Of a DNA stretch of 48,465 nt, positions 41,417-48,438 are shown one piece after another. The notes beneath the pieces were generated by a model. It did no database searches and was not told where the DNA came from. It saw only the letters and a list, made by a program, of their open reading frames with translations. Source of the stretch: Candidatus Gallispira edinburgensis (GTDB lineage: Bacteria > Bacillota > Clostridia > Lachnospirales > CAG-274); the NCBI GenBank assembly GCA_904395805.1, contig CAJFNV010000053.1, positions 1 through 48,465 on the forward strand, written 5' to 3'. Numbering within the stretch: position 1 is the first letter of the stretch; each line of letters starts with the position of its first letter. Made by a program: the position numbers and the translations under genes.

Positions 41417-41530
41417 GCAATACTGTCAACTTAAAGGATTAACATAGCCCTAACTGTTCAAAAAGGCGGCGTGCCCGCCCTCTTGGCTCCCTTGTAAGGG
41501 AGCTGTCACCGCAAGGTGACTGAGGGTTTT
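41417..41530 (+). repeat. 113-bp class intergenic repeat, copy C
   Basis: This is the cleanest copy: GCAATACTGTCAACTTAAAG, then GGCGGCGTGCCCGCC and CTCCCTTGTAAGGGAG. It continues with GTCACC-gcaa-GGTGAC and ends TGAGGGTTTT. No insertion is present. Confidence 0.85.
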
Positions 41531-41554
41531 CCCCTGATCTATAAAGAATCAAAA

Positions 41555-41585
41555 AAATTGCATGAGTACAAAACTCATGCAATCA
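41555..41585 (-). terminator. Terminator after tRNA-Phe
   Basis: On the minus strand TTGCATGAGT/ACTCATGCAA (41558-41582) forms a 10-bp stem, followed by seven T. Confidence 0.88.
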
Positions 41586-41614
41586 GTGAAGTGTGTTATT
41601 AAGATTTTAAAAAA

Positions 41615-41687
<73 letters not shown>

Positions 41688-41726
41688 TCAGGAGTCAAAT
41701 ATAAAATTCGAACACCAACAAAAGAT

Positions 41727-41755
41727 ATTTTATCATACCTTTATACACTTGTCAA
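41727..41755 (-). promoter_or_regulatory. Promoter of tRNA-Phe
   Basis: The minus strand reads TTGACA (41750-41755), a 17-bp spacer and TAAAAT (41727-41732), about 40 bp before the tRNA. Confidence 0.85.
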
Positions 41756-41798
41756 CATTTTTTTCATATTTTAGGAAATTGATTTATCTGCCTTTTTA

Positions 41799-42164
41799 CT
41801 ATTTTTCAATTTCCATACCTGTAAGAGTATATCCGCACTTTTCAAGGACTTCTCTTGCATCGTCCTCAGTCATTATCTGTTTTGAGAGGATTTCTGCACT
41901 CTTCTTATGTAAATTGACCTTTGCATAATATCCGTCTTTTTTATTAAAGGCATTTTCAACCCTTATTGCACAGTTCCGGCAGGACATTCCCCCTATGTGA
42001 ATAAGGGCCTTATGCTCATAATGAGATTTATCTGAATCCACAGGCTTTACCCTTATTTTGGAATCCCCTCCGCCGCAGCAGCCGCTTGTAAGTTTTTTCT
42101 TATAGCTTATTACAGCATAAACACATATTACAACAAGTACAGCACATATAATTACCGTTGCCAT
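41799..42164 (-). CDS. Membrane-anchored heavy-metal-associated (HMA) domain protein
   Basis: The 121-residue protein has a membrane segment (about 3-20), a Cys-rich hinge KLTSGCCGGGDSK and an HMA domain with the metal site GGMSCRNC (about 58-65). The fold then continues through VENAFNKKDG to LEKCGYTL. Its N-terminal part resembles FeoB-associated Cys-rich membrane proteins, while the C-terminal part is an Atx1-like metal-binding domain that usually carries Cu(I) or Zn(II). This fusion-like design suggests a metal shuttle at the inner membrane; which metal is unknown. It has a private consensus promoter with an inverted repeat at the start site. Confidence 0.85.
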   Translation of the reverse strand: MATVIICAVLVVICVYAVISYKKKLTSGCCGGGDSKIRVKPVDSDKSHYEHKALIHIGGMSCRNCAIRVENAFNKKDGYYAKVNLHKKSAEILSKQIMTEDDAREVLEKCGYTLTGMEIEK

Positions 42165-42188
42165 TTCATCCTCTTCTTTCCAAATTCA

Positions 42189-42204
42189 GTTAGTATCTGC
42201 TAAC
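42189..42204 (-). promoter_or_regulatory. Candidate metal-regulator operator upstream of the HMA gene
   Basis: The inverted repeat GTTAG-tatctg-CTAAC overlaps the expected start site just after the -10 box. Half-sites resemble DtxR/MntR-type TTAG...CTAA sites, but the regulator cannot be named from the sequence. Confidence 0.5.
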
Positions 42205-42207
42205 CTT

Positions 42208-42236
42208 AATATACACCTTTTTACAATATTTGTCAA
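42208..42236 (-). promoter_or_regulatory. Promoter of the HMA-domain gene
   Basis: The minus strand reads TTGACA (42231-42236), a 17-bp spacer and TATATT (42208-42213). Confidence 0.82.
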
Positions 42237-42249
42237 CACCTCATATAAA

Positions 42250-42281
42250 AATTGCCCCCGAAAAAACTTCGGGAGCTTGCT
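42250..42281 (-). terminator. Terminator after spoIVA
   Basis: On the minus strand CTCCCGAAG and the matching TTCGGGGG flank a T-rich loop. ATTTTTAT follows. Confidence 0.75.
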
Positions 42282-42286
42282 TTTAA

Positions 42287-43765
42287 TTACAGCATTATAC
42301 AAATCAGTCCGCCGCTGCCTTCATTTATGATTTTCTGCAGTGTTTCCTTAAATTTATACTGGGTATCTTCCGGCATTCTCAAAAGCTTTGCATTTAAATC
42401 ATCTGTAATAAGATCCTTAAGTGTCCTGCCGAATATACTGTATTCCCATATTTTCTGTGGGTTATCCCTGTACTGAGCGTTCAGATAGGAAACAAGCTCC
42501 TTTGACTGTTCCTCACTGCCTACAATAGGTGCTACACTTGTTTTAATATTAGTCTTTATCATATGAATGCTGGGAGCATCCGCATCAATTTTAATTCCGT
42601 ATCTGTTCCCCTGTTTAAGTACTTTAGGCTCTGTCACAGTCATTTCCTCAACGGAAGGTGTCACTATTCCATAACCCTTTTTATTTACCTCATCAAGGGC
42701 ATACTTAATTTTGTCATATGCCTTTTTAGCCTCGGAAAGCTGCTTCATCATTGATATAAGCTCATATTCGCTTTCTATTTCCATACCTGTTGTTTCCGAA
42801 AGTATATTGTAGAAAAGATTATCCATAAGACTTACTTCAACGTTGACTTTTCCCTCTCCCAGATTAATATTGTCGGAATAAATTTTTTTAACATTTTCAT
42901 TTGACTCAAGCACCGAAATATTTTTATTAATATCTCTTATGCCCTTTATTTTCTGTCCCATTTCCTTTACGGAGGATACAATACTTTCCTTAAGCCAGTG
43001 ATTCTTAGGCATGGCCTCTAGCCACTTAGGCAGTGTAATATCGATTTCACAAAGAGGGAACTGATATAAAACCTCTTCAAATATAGTATTGATATCTTCC
43101 TGTGACAGATTTTTGCAGTCTGTAACAATTACCCTGCTGCCGTATTTGTTCTCCATCTGCTCGGCAATTTTAAGGGTGTTTTCGGAATCAGGTTCGGCAC
43201 TGTTAAGAACAATCACAAAAGGCTTGTTGATCTCCTTAAGCTCATTTATGACCCTTGCCTCACTGTTTATGTAGCTTTCCCTTGGTATGTTTGTAACTGT
43301 GCCGTCACTTGTTATCACAACAGCAATTGTGGAATGATCTCTTATTACCTTCTGTGTTCCCAGTTCTGCAGCCTGGGCAAAAGGCATTTTCTGTTCAGAC
43401 CATGGAGTTGATACCATTCTGGGCTGATTGTCAACAATATGTCCGCTTGCACCGTCAACTATGTACCCTACGCAGTCTATAAGCCTTACATTTAAGTCAA
43501 TATTGCCGTCAAGGCTTATTTTAACAGCTTCATTGGGAACAAACTTAGGCTCTGTAGTCATAATTGTGTTTCCTTCCGCAGACTGTGGAAGCTCATCCTG
43601 AGTTCTGGTTTTTACATAATCATTTTTTATATTGGGTATAACCAGTTTTTCCATAAAATTTTTGATGAAAGTAGACTTACCTGTTCTTACAGGTCCTACC
43701 ACACCTATGTAAATATCCCCGTCTGTACGTTTGGATATCTCCTTATATATATCGAAACTGTTCAT
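42287..43765 (-). CDS. spoIVA: Stage IV sporulation protein A, spore coat ATPase
   Basis: SpoIVA polymerises on the forespore outer membrane using ATP and forms the base for spore coat assembly. The 492-residue protein has a Walker A GPVRTGKST (24-32), then TIMTTEPKFVPNEAV, LIDCVGYIVDGASGH, VITSDGTVTNIPRESY and a long helical part. The C-terminal region ends GSGGLICIML. Length and motifs match the Bacillus protein throughout. A GGAGG lies upstream of the ATG. The gene is single, with a sigma-E-like promoter. It shows that the organism is a genuine spore former. Confidence 0.97.
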   Translation of the reverse strand: MNSFDIYKEISKRTDGDIYIGVVGPVRTGKSTFIKNFMEKLVIPNIKNDYVKTRTQDELPQSAEGNTIMTTEPKFVPNEAVKISLDGNIDLNVRLIDCVGYIVDGASGHIVDNQPRMVSTPWSEQKMPFAQAAELGTQKVIRDHSTIAVVITSDGTVTNIPRESYINSEARVINELKEINKPFVIVLNSAEPDSENTLKIAEQMENKYGSRVIVTDCKNLSQEDINTIFEEVLYQFPLCEIDITLPKWLEAMPKNHWLKESIVSSVKEMGQKIKGIRDINKNISVLESNENVKKIYSDNINLGEGKVNVEVSLMDNLFYNILSETTGMEIESEYELISMMKQLSEAKKAYDKIKYALDEVNKKGYGIVTPSVEEMTVTEPKVLKQGNRYGIKIDADAPSIHMIKTNIKTSVAPIVGSEEQSKELVSYLNAQYRDNPQKIWEYSIFGRTLKDLITDDLNAKLLRMPEDTQYKFKETLQKIINEGSGGLICIML

Positions 43766-43793
43766 AATTAACCTCCATATTAATTCTTACACT

Positions 43794-43822
43794 ATAATAT
43801 GAGTCAATTGTTTTTTTTATGA
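43794..43822 (-). promoter_or_regulatory. Candidate sigma-E promoter of spoIVA
   Basis: The minus strand reads TCATAAA (43816-43822), a 14-bp spacer and CATATTAT (43794-43801). This fits the mother-cell sigma-E pattern (kmATAtt / CATAcaaT) and the known sigma-E control of spoIVA in Bacillus. Confidence 0.65.
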
Positions 43823-44016
43823 CCAAAGCCCTTGTTATTTTTTCACAAAATTTAAACAAATAAATTGTACATATCTTCCAATATATTTTATTTTTTTAAA
43901 TTAATGTTTATTTTATGTTAAATTTGTATATTTTTATAGTCAATTTACACAATTAATTTATAGTATATTAAATGTTTTTATGATTTTTTTACATTTTATT
44001 ACTTTAAAAAATATAT
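43823..44016. other. AT-rich intergenic DNA between spoIVA and the HPr-like gene
   Basis: No gene is seen. The stretch is mostly A/T with a few TTTAAATTAA patches. Divergent promoters lie at both ends. Confidence 0.6.
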
Positions 44017-44045
44017 TTGACAAAAATTCAAAATCAAGTTATTAT
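44017..44045 (+). promoter_or_regulatory. Promoter of the HPr-like gene
   Basis: TTGACA (44017-44022), a 17-bp spacer and TATTAT (44040-44045). The transcript's leader then carries the stem AAGCCCC-ca-GGGGCTT (44064-44079) before the ribosome site AAAGGGAGG. Confidence 0.82.
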
Positions 44046-44101
44046 AGACTTGTAAGAAAATAAAAGCCCCCAGGGGCTTAATTTAAAGGGAGGTAGTTTA
44101 A

Positions 44102-44335
44102 ATGAAATCATTAAATATTAAGTTAGACTCAATCGACAAGGTAAAGGATTTTGTTAATACAATCAATACTTTTGACGGTGATTTTGATTTAGCTTCAAGC
44201 AGATACGTTGTAGATGCAAAGTCTATTATGGGTATCTTCTCATTAGACGTTAGCACAACTCTTCGTCTTGATGTTCATGATGATGACGAATTTGATGCTG
44301 TTAAGTCTGCTTTAAGCAGCTATATAGTTGAATAA
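44102..44335 (+). CDS. HPr-like (Crh-type) protein without the phospho-histidine
   Basis: The 77-residue protein has the fold signature of PTS phosphocarrier HPr: a serine region KSIMGIFSLDVS, matching the Ser46 block (Ser41 here), and a C-terminal VKSALSSYI. Where HPr has GLHARPA with its catalytic His15, this protein reads NTINTFDGD, with no histidine. Its only histidine is in DVHDDDE. It cannot pass phosphate as HPr does, but it could still be modified by HPr kinase at Ser41, like Bacillus Crh, and act in catabolite control. AAAGGGAGG precedes the ATG. It is monocistronic, with a strong promoter and terminator. Orthology to Crh is inferred. Confidence 0.82.
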   Translation: MKSLNIKLDSIDKVKDFVNTINTFDGDFDLASSRYVVDAKSIMGIFSLDVSTTLRLDVHDDDEFDAVKSALSSYIVE

Positions 44336-44349
44336 TCATTAGATTTATG

Positions 44350-44372
44350 CCCCGCAGACCTGCGGGGATTTT
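44350..44372 (+). terminator. Terminator of the HPr-like gene
   Basis: CCCCGCA-gacc-TGCGGGG followed by ATTTTTTCTTTT. Confidence 0.92.
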
Positions 44373-44453
44373 TTCTTTTAATCAATAACTTTTTAAATGT
44401 CCTTAAAAAAACCGGCTCCGCCGTGTAAATTACTCTTATTCGGTTCACAATAA

Positions 44454-44491
44454 AAAAATCCGGCTTAACACCATACTGCCTTGTCGGATTT
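44454..44491 (-). terminator. Terminator of the DUF4491 gene
   Basis: On the minus strand AAATCCG (44485-44491) pairs with CGGATTT (44456-44462). A run of seven T follows. Confidence 0.75.
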
Positions 44492-44505
44492 CTTATTTAC
44501 ACTAT

Positions 44506-44790
44506 TTATTTTCTCTTGGGATTTTTTGGAAACCAGCCCTTTTCAACTCTCTTTTCCTGTTCAAAAAGCTCCTTTATGCTCCACAGAAAACTGATCCCCA
44601 CAACAGCCATACATGCACTTAAAACAATATTTTCAAAAAACAACGCCGCTAAAATAAAAGCAATACCCAGAACAGCAAACACAGGCCATATTTTACTGCT
44701 AAAATAGTATTCAGCCTTTATTACAACAGGATGAAACAGCCCTATGCACAAAAAGGCAACTATCCCTATAAAAACGCCGCTGAAATACAT
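44506..44790 (-). CDS. DUF4491 family small membrane protein
   Basis: The 94-residue protein has three hydrophobic segments (about 3-20, 32-48 and 50-70). The family core is IGLFHPVVIKAEYYFSSKIWPVFAVLGI, with LWSIKELFEQEKRVEKGWFPKNPKR at the end. DUF4491 is widespread in gut Clostridia and Bacteroidota and has no known role. GGAGG lies eight bases before the ATG at 44790, so the longer upstream reading is rejected. Confidence 0.85.
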   Translation of the reverse strand: MYFSGVFIGIVAFLCIGLFHPVVIKAEYYFSSKIWPVFAVLGIAFILAALFFENIVLSACMAVVGISFLWSIKELFEQEKRVEKGWFPKNPKRK

Positions 44791-44864
44791 AAAATTACCT
44801 CCTTGCCATAATGTAAAAAAATTGTACATCAAGCACAAAACATATGTAAAATATCACATACTCA

Positions 44865-44893
44865 TTGACATCATTCAAAAAATTATATATAAT
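44865..44893 (+). promoter_or_regulatory. Perfect consensus promoter of a small membrane protein gene
   Basis: TTGACA (44865-44870), exactly 17 bp and TATAAT (44888-44893). This is as strong as the promoters of stable RNA genes. Confidence 0.88.
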
Positions 44894-44947
44894 TAACAAA
44901 CACAAGACCACTCTATATACTAAATATAATAATACTTAGGAGAAATT

Positions 44948-45139
44948 ATGGCTAAAAACTCACAAAATGATAAAGACAGAATAAAAGAATATTTAGATAA
45001 AGAAACTACACCGGAAAACAAACCTGTAAAATCAGTTTCTAAATTTACTCTTGCTGTGATTTTATTTATAGTTGTTATATTACTGGGAGTATGTATGGCA
45101 TTATCCATAGTTTTGGTACAAAATATGATTGTTTCATAA
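44948..45139 (+). CDS. Uncharacterised single-pass small membrane protein
   Basis: The 63-residue protein is not recognised. It has a charged N-terminal half (MAKNSQNDKDRIKEYLDKE...) and one membrane segment (about 33-58: FTLAVILFIVVILLGV). It ends VQNMIVS, an N-in topology by the positive-inside rule. Its reality rests on a perfect sigma-A promoter 55 bp upstream, a well-spaced TAGGAG ribosome site and a hairpin terminator just after it. Confidence 0.78.
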   Translation: MAKNSQNDKDRIKEYLDKETTPENKPVKSVSKFTLAVILFIVVILLGVCMALSIVLVQNMIVS

Positions 45140-45144
45140 CTTCA

Positions 45145-45180
45145 AACAGCATATGTTCATATGCATATGCTGTTTTATTT
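45145..45180 (+). terminator. Terminator of the small membrane protein gene
   Basis: AACAGCATATG and CATATGCTGTT form an 11-bp stem around TTCATATG; TTATTTTTTC follows. Confidence 0.85.
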
Positions 45181-45209
45181 TTTCAAAAATCATTGGAGTT
45201 GAATTTTTA

Positions 45210-46235
45210 TTATAAAAATTTTTCAAGTTTCTCTACATCCTCTTTTGCTGTAGCCCAGCTTGTAGCAAACCTTACCACAGTAGATCTCTCATCGTACTTT
45301 TCCCAGAAACCAAAGGACACATTGTTTTTAAGCTCCCTTATCTTTTCATCCTCCATAATTATAAATATCTGATTTGTAGGTGAATTTATGTAAAACCTGT
45401 AGCCTTTCTCAGCAAAAATTCTTTTAATTTCATTCGCCCTTAAAATAGCATTTTCCGCTATTTTAAAATACAGATCATCGGTAAAGAGAGTATCAAACTG
45501 AACTCCGAGAAGCCAGCCCTTTGCAAGCAATGCACCTTTCTGCTTTATCATTGTAAAGAAATGAGGTATTGATCCCTTATTTGGTATAACAACAGCCTCT
45601 CCGAACATTGCCCCCACCTTTGTGCCGCCTATGTAAAAAATATCACAGTTGTGAGCAAGATATTCAAGTGTAACATCATTTTCTTCCGCCATAATTCCGT
45701 AGCCAAGCCTTGCACCGTCTACATATAATGGTATGCCGTATTCAATACATATATTATGAATTTCACTAAGCTCACCTGCACTGTAGAGAGTACCATACTC
45801 AGTAGGGAAAGATATATACACCATTCCCGGATAAACCATATGTTCATTGTTTTCATCGCTAAAAAAGTTCTTAAGATAATTTTCTAAATCTTCACCGGCA
45901 ATTTTACCATCTTTATTTTTTATTGTCATAACTTTGTGTCCTGAATTTTCTATAGCTCCTGCTTCATGGGTATTTATATGCCCGCTGTCTGCTGCAACAA
46001 CTCCTTCATAATTTTTAAGCAGAGCTGAGATAACCGTCGAATTGGTCTGTGTTCCTCCCGTCATAAAGTACACTTCTCCCTCACTAAGTCCGCAGGCTTT
46101 CAATATTTTCTCTTCAGCACTTTTACAGTATCTGTCTGTTCCATATCCTCTATTCTTTTCCATATTGATTTCAGCAAGCCTTTTAAGTATCTCAGAACAG
46201 CAGCCCTCCATATAATCACAGTCGAAATAAAGCAT
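45210..46235 (-). CDS. Threonine aldolase/beta-eliminating lyase family PLP enzyme
   Basis: The 341-residue fold-type I PLP enzyme resembles low-specificity L-threonine aldolase, which splits threonine to glycine and acetaldehyde. Family marks are GYGTDRYC near the start, FMTGGTQTNSTVISALL, GHINTHEAGAIENSGHKV, PLYVDGARLGYG with the cofactor aspartate, and FYIGGTKVGAMFGEAVV with the PLP lysine (about 213). The start has GGAGGAAATT. It stands alone on the minus strand. Related enzymes handle other beta-hydroxy amino acids or cysteine-like substrates, so the exact substrate is uncertain. Confidence 0.85.
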   Translation of the reverse strand: MLYFDCDYMEGCCSEILKRLAEINMEKNRGYGTDRYCKSAEEKILKACGLSEGEVYFMTGGTQTNSTVISALLKNYEGVVAADSGHINTHEAGAIENSGHKVMTIKNKDGKIAGEDLENYLKNFFSDENNEHMVYPGMVYISFPTEYGTLYSAGELSEIHNICIEYGIPLYVDGARLGYGIMAEENDVTLEYLAHNCDIFYIGGTKVGAMFGEAVVIPNKGSIPHFFTMIKQKGALLAKGWLLGVQFDTLFTDDLYFKIAENAILRANEIKRIFAEKGYRFYINSPTNQIFIIMEDEKIRELKNNVSFGFWEKYDERSTVVRFATSWATAKEDVEKLEKFL

Positions 46236-46400
46236 AATTTCCTCCTAAAAAAATCAATTTTCATAAAATATAGTCAAAATTCAAAATCTATAAAAAATTA
46301 AAATATCCTCAATTCATTAAAAACCAAGGTTTATATACAAATGATTTTACCATAAATTTATTAAATATAGAAGACCTTAATATTTTTATTTCAAAACAAC
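46236..46400. other. AT-rich gap between two minus-strand genes
   Basis: About 165 bases with no gene. They would hold the aldolase promoter; only weak TTGA-type -35 matches are present. Confidence 0.5.
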
Positions 46401-46403
46401 ATA

Positions 46404-46440
46404 AAAAGGCATACCACCCTGACAAAAGCGGTATACCCTT
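46404..46440 (-). terminator. Terminator after the sugar isomerase gene
   Basis: On the minus strand GGTATACC and GGTATGCC form an eight-base stem with a G-U pair; TTTTTATG follows. Confidence 0.7.
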
Positions 46441-46488
46441 TATAAAACACAAAACAATTAATATCTGACGTTTTAACACCCTACGGCA

Positions 46489-47283
46489 TTAGTTTTTTTC
46501 CCTTATTTCAATCAGTTCTTCAATATCCTTCTTTATTCCTTCCTCATCATCGGATATTTCCCTGCTGTACTCAATGATCCAATTGGCATTAGGTGTAAGT
46601 TTTTTTGCTTCTCTTATAAAGGAGCTAAAGTCAATGGTTCCATCGTGAATTCTGCAATGGCTGTCATGAACACCGTCGTTATTGTGCAGATGATAGGCCA
46701 CAATACTGTCTTTCAGCTCATTTATAACATAGTTTAAATCCCATCCGTTAGCATTTGCATGTCCAATGTCAATAAGCACCTTATATTTTTCCTTTTTGCA
46801 AAGTTCTATAAACTCCTCCATATCAAGGAGCATATTTCCCCTGTCCATAACTCCGGCATTTTCTACAACAACGGTAATATTAAAAGGATGGAACATCTCT
46901 TCAAGCTCCCTGAAATTTTTACATGAAGTTTCAATCATTTTTTCCTTTTTACCCTTTAATACCACACAGTTGTTATGATGAAATACAAAGTGTCCTGCTT
47001 TAAGCAATTTGCAGTATTCAAGAGTTTTTTCAGCCATTTTCATAGTTCTTTTATACTCAATACTGCCTTTTTCTGCTGAATGTTCTGCTCCGTAATAAGG
47101 TCCATGGAAAGCTATAGGTCTGCTTTTTAAACGTGGCAATATATTTTTTAGCTCCTCTTCATACTTCTCACTATGGAAAAGGGGAAACACTTCAACTCCC
47201 ACCTGTGCATATGCGTCAAGATAAGAATTTAATTTATAAAGTTCTCCAATGTCATACATATTTGTACTTATACGTATTTCCAT
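46489..47283 (-). CDS. Sugar phosphate isomerase/epimerase (TIM-barrel, xylose-isomerase-like)
   Basis: The 264-residue protein fits the AP-endonuclease-2 clan of metal-dependent sugar isomerases. Likely metal ligands are Glu141 (VVVENAG), Asp172 and His175 (LIDIGHAN), His198/His200 (YHLHNND) and Glu239 (WIIEYS). Substrate class cannot be read from the sequence. It starts one base after the ABC-transporter ATPase stop, so both are in one operon; a role with an imported sugar is inferred. AAAAGGAGGCATAG precedes the ATG. Confidence 0.85.
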   Translation of the reverse strand: MEIRISTNMYDIGELYKLNSYLDAYAQVGVEVFPLFHSEKYEEELKNILPRLKSRPIAFHGPYYGAEHSAEKGSIEYKRTMKMAEKTLEYCKLLKAGHFVFHHNNCVVLKGKKEKMIETSCKNFRELEEMFHPFNITVVVENAGVMDRGNMLLDMEEFIELCKKEKYKVLIDIGHANANGWDLNYVINELKDSIVAYHLHNNDGVHDSHCRIHDGTIDFSSFIREAKKLTPNANWIIEYSREISDDEEGIKKDIEELIEIREKN

Positions 47284-47284
47284 A

Positions 47285-48424
47285 CTATGCCTCCTTTTTA
47301 AAACTGTTCGGAAGCTCAGACTTTGTATTGGTAATTTCCTTAGGATACCCTATTGATTTTTCGCTTTTCCTGTCAAAAATATGTATTTTCTCAAAGTCTG
47401 CACTTATATATATTTTTTCTCCCGGAGCCGGCACACTTCCTTCTGTAACTGTTATTAACTCATTTGGATCTCCTTCCACCTGAACATATACACCATAGCT
47501 GTTGCCGTAATCTTCAACATACTTAACAATTCCGTCTATTGAATGTTCCCTCTTCTCTCTTGTTAAAATAACATGTTCCGGACGTATGCCCAAATACAGC
47601 TCATTGCTCTTGTTAGCCTCAACCTGCCTGTTCCACATTTCCGGAAGCTTAATTCCCTGCTTTCCTATAAACAGTTTCCCCTCACTGTAATTTACATCTA
47701 CTATATTCATTGAAGGCGAACCTATAAACTTAGCACAAAAAACGCTTGCAGGTCTGTTATATACATTATTGGGAGTATCTACCATTTCCATTTTACCATT
47801 ATTCATAACAGCAACTCTCTGACCTACAGTCATAGCCTCAATCTGATCGTGTGTTACATATACAAGAGTCTGATTGTATATTTCGTGTATTCTGACCAGC
47901 ATTTTTCTTGCACGCAGTCTTAACTGTGCATCTAGGTTTGAAAGAGGCTCGTCCAAAAGGAAATAGTTGGACTGCTTCACAACCGCCCTTGCCAAAGCCA
48001 CCCTCTGACGCTGTCCTCCGGACAGTTCTTTTGGTTTTCTTCCCTCCAGCCCGTCAAGTTCAAGCATTTTTATAACCTCTTTAAGACGTTTTTCTATTTC
48101 CTTTTCATCTGTTTTATTTGCTTTTAAGCCGTAAATTATATTTTGCCTTACAGTCATATGAGGAAACAACGCATAGTTTTGAAATACCATTGAAACTCCT
48201 CTCTCTCCGCATGGTATATTATTTACAACTCTGCCGCCCATATATAAATTACCTGACGTAAGATTTTCAAGTCCCGCTATCATTCTAAGTGTTGTTGACT
48301 TTCCACAGCCTGACGCACCTAAAAGAATAAGCCTTTCGCCCTCACGTATCTCCATATTCAATTTCTTAACTATGGCATTTTTATCGTATACCTTAGTAAC
48401 ATTTTCAAATACAATATTGTTCAT
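47285..48424 (-). CDS. Carbohydrate ABC transporter ATPase, MalK/UgpC type
   Basis: The 379-residue ATPase drives import of a carbohydrate or glycerol-3-phosphate. It has Walker A GASGCGKST (36-44), the Q loop VFQNYALFPHM, signature LSGGQRQRVALARA (134-147), Walker B LLDEP (156-160) and the switch histidine in VTHDQ. A C-terminal TOBE-type domain (from about 240) matches MalK/MsmK/UgpC regulatory folds, which bind EIIAGlc or other partners. Start at 48424 has GGAGGAAG. It follows a permease gene by 14 bp and precedes the isomerase; such ATPases often serve several transporters. Confidence 0.93.
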   Translation of the reverse strand: MNNIVFENVTKVYDKNAIVKKLNMEIREGERLILLGASGCGKSTTLRMIAGLENLTSGNLYMGGRVVNNIPCGERGVSMVFQNYALFPHMTVRQNIIYGLKANKTDEKEIEKRLKEVIKMLELDGLEGRKPKELSGGQRQRVALARAVVKQSNYFLLDEPLSNLDAQLRLRARKMLVRIHEIYNQTLVYVTHDQIEAMTVGQRVAVMNNGKMEMVDTPNNVYNRPASVFCAKFIGSPSMNIVDVNYSEGKLFIGKQGIKLPEMWNRQVEANKSNELYLGIRPEHVILTREKREHSIDGIVKYVEDYGNSYGVYVQVEGDPNELITVTEGSVPAPGEKIYISADFEKIHIFDRKSEKSIGYPKEITNTKSELPNSFKKEA

Positions 48425-48438
48425 AACTTCCTCCCGTT

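Noticed and set aside
44102..44335. Ordinary phosphotransferase protein HPr
   Set aside because: The catalytic His15 region GLHARPA is absent, so it cannot carry phosphate in the usual way.
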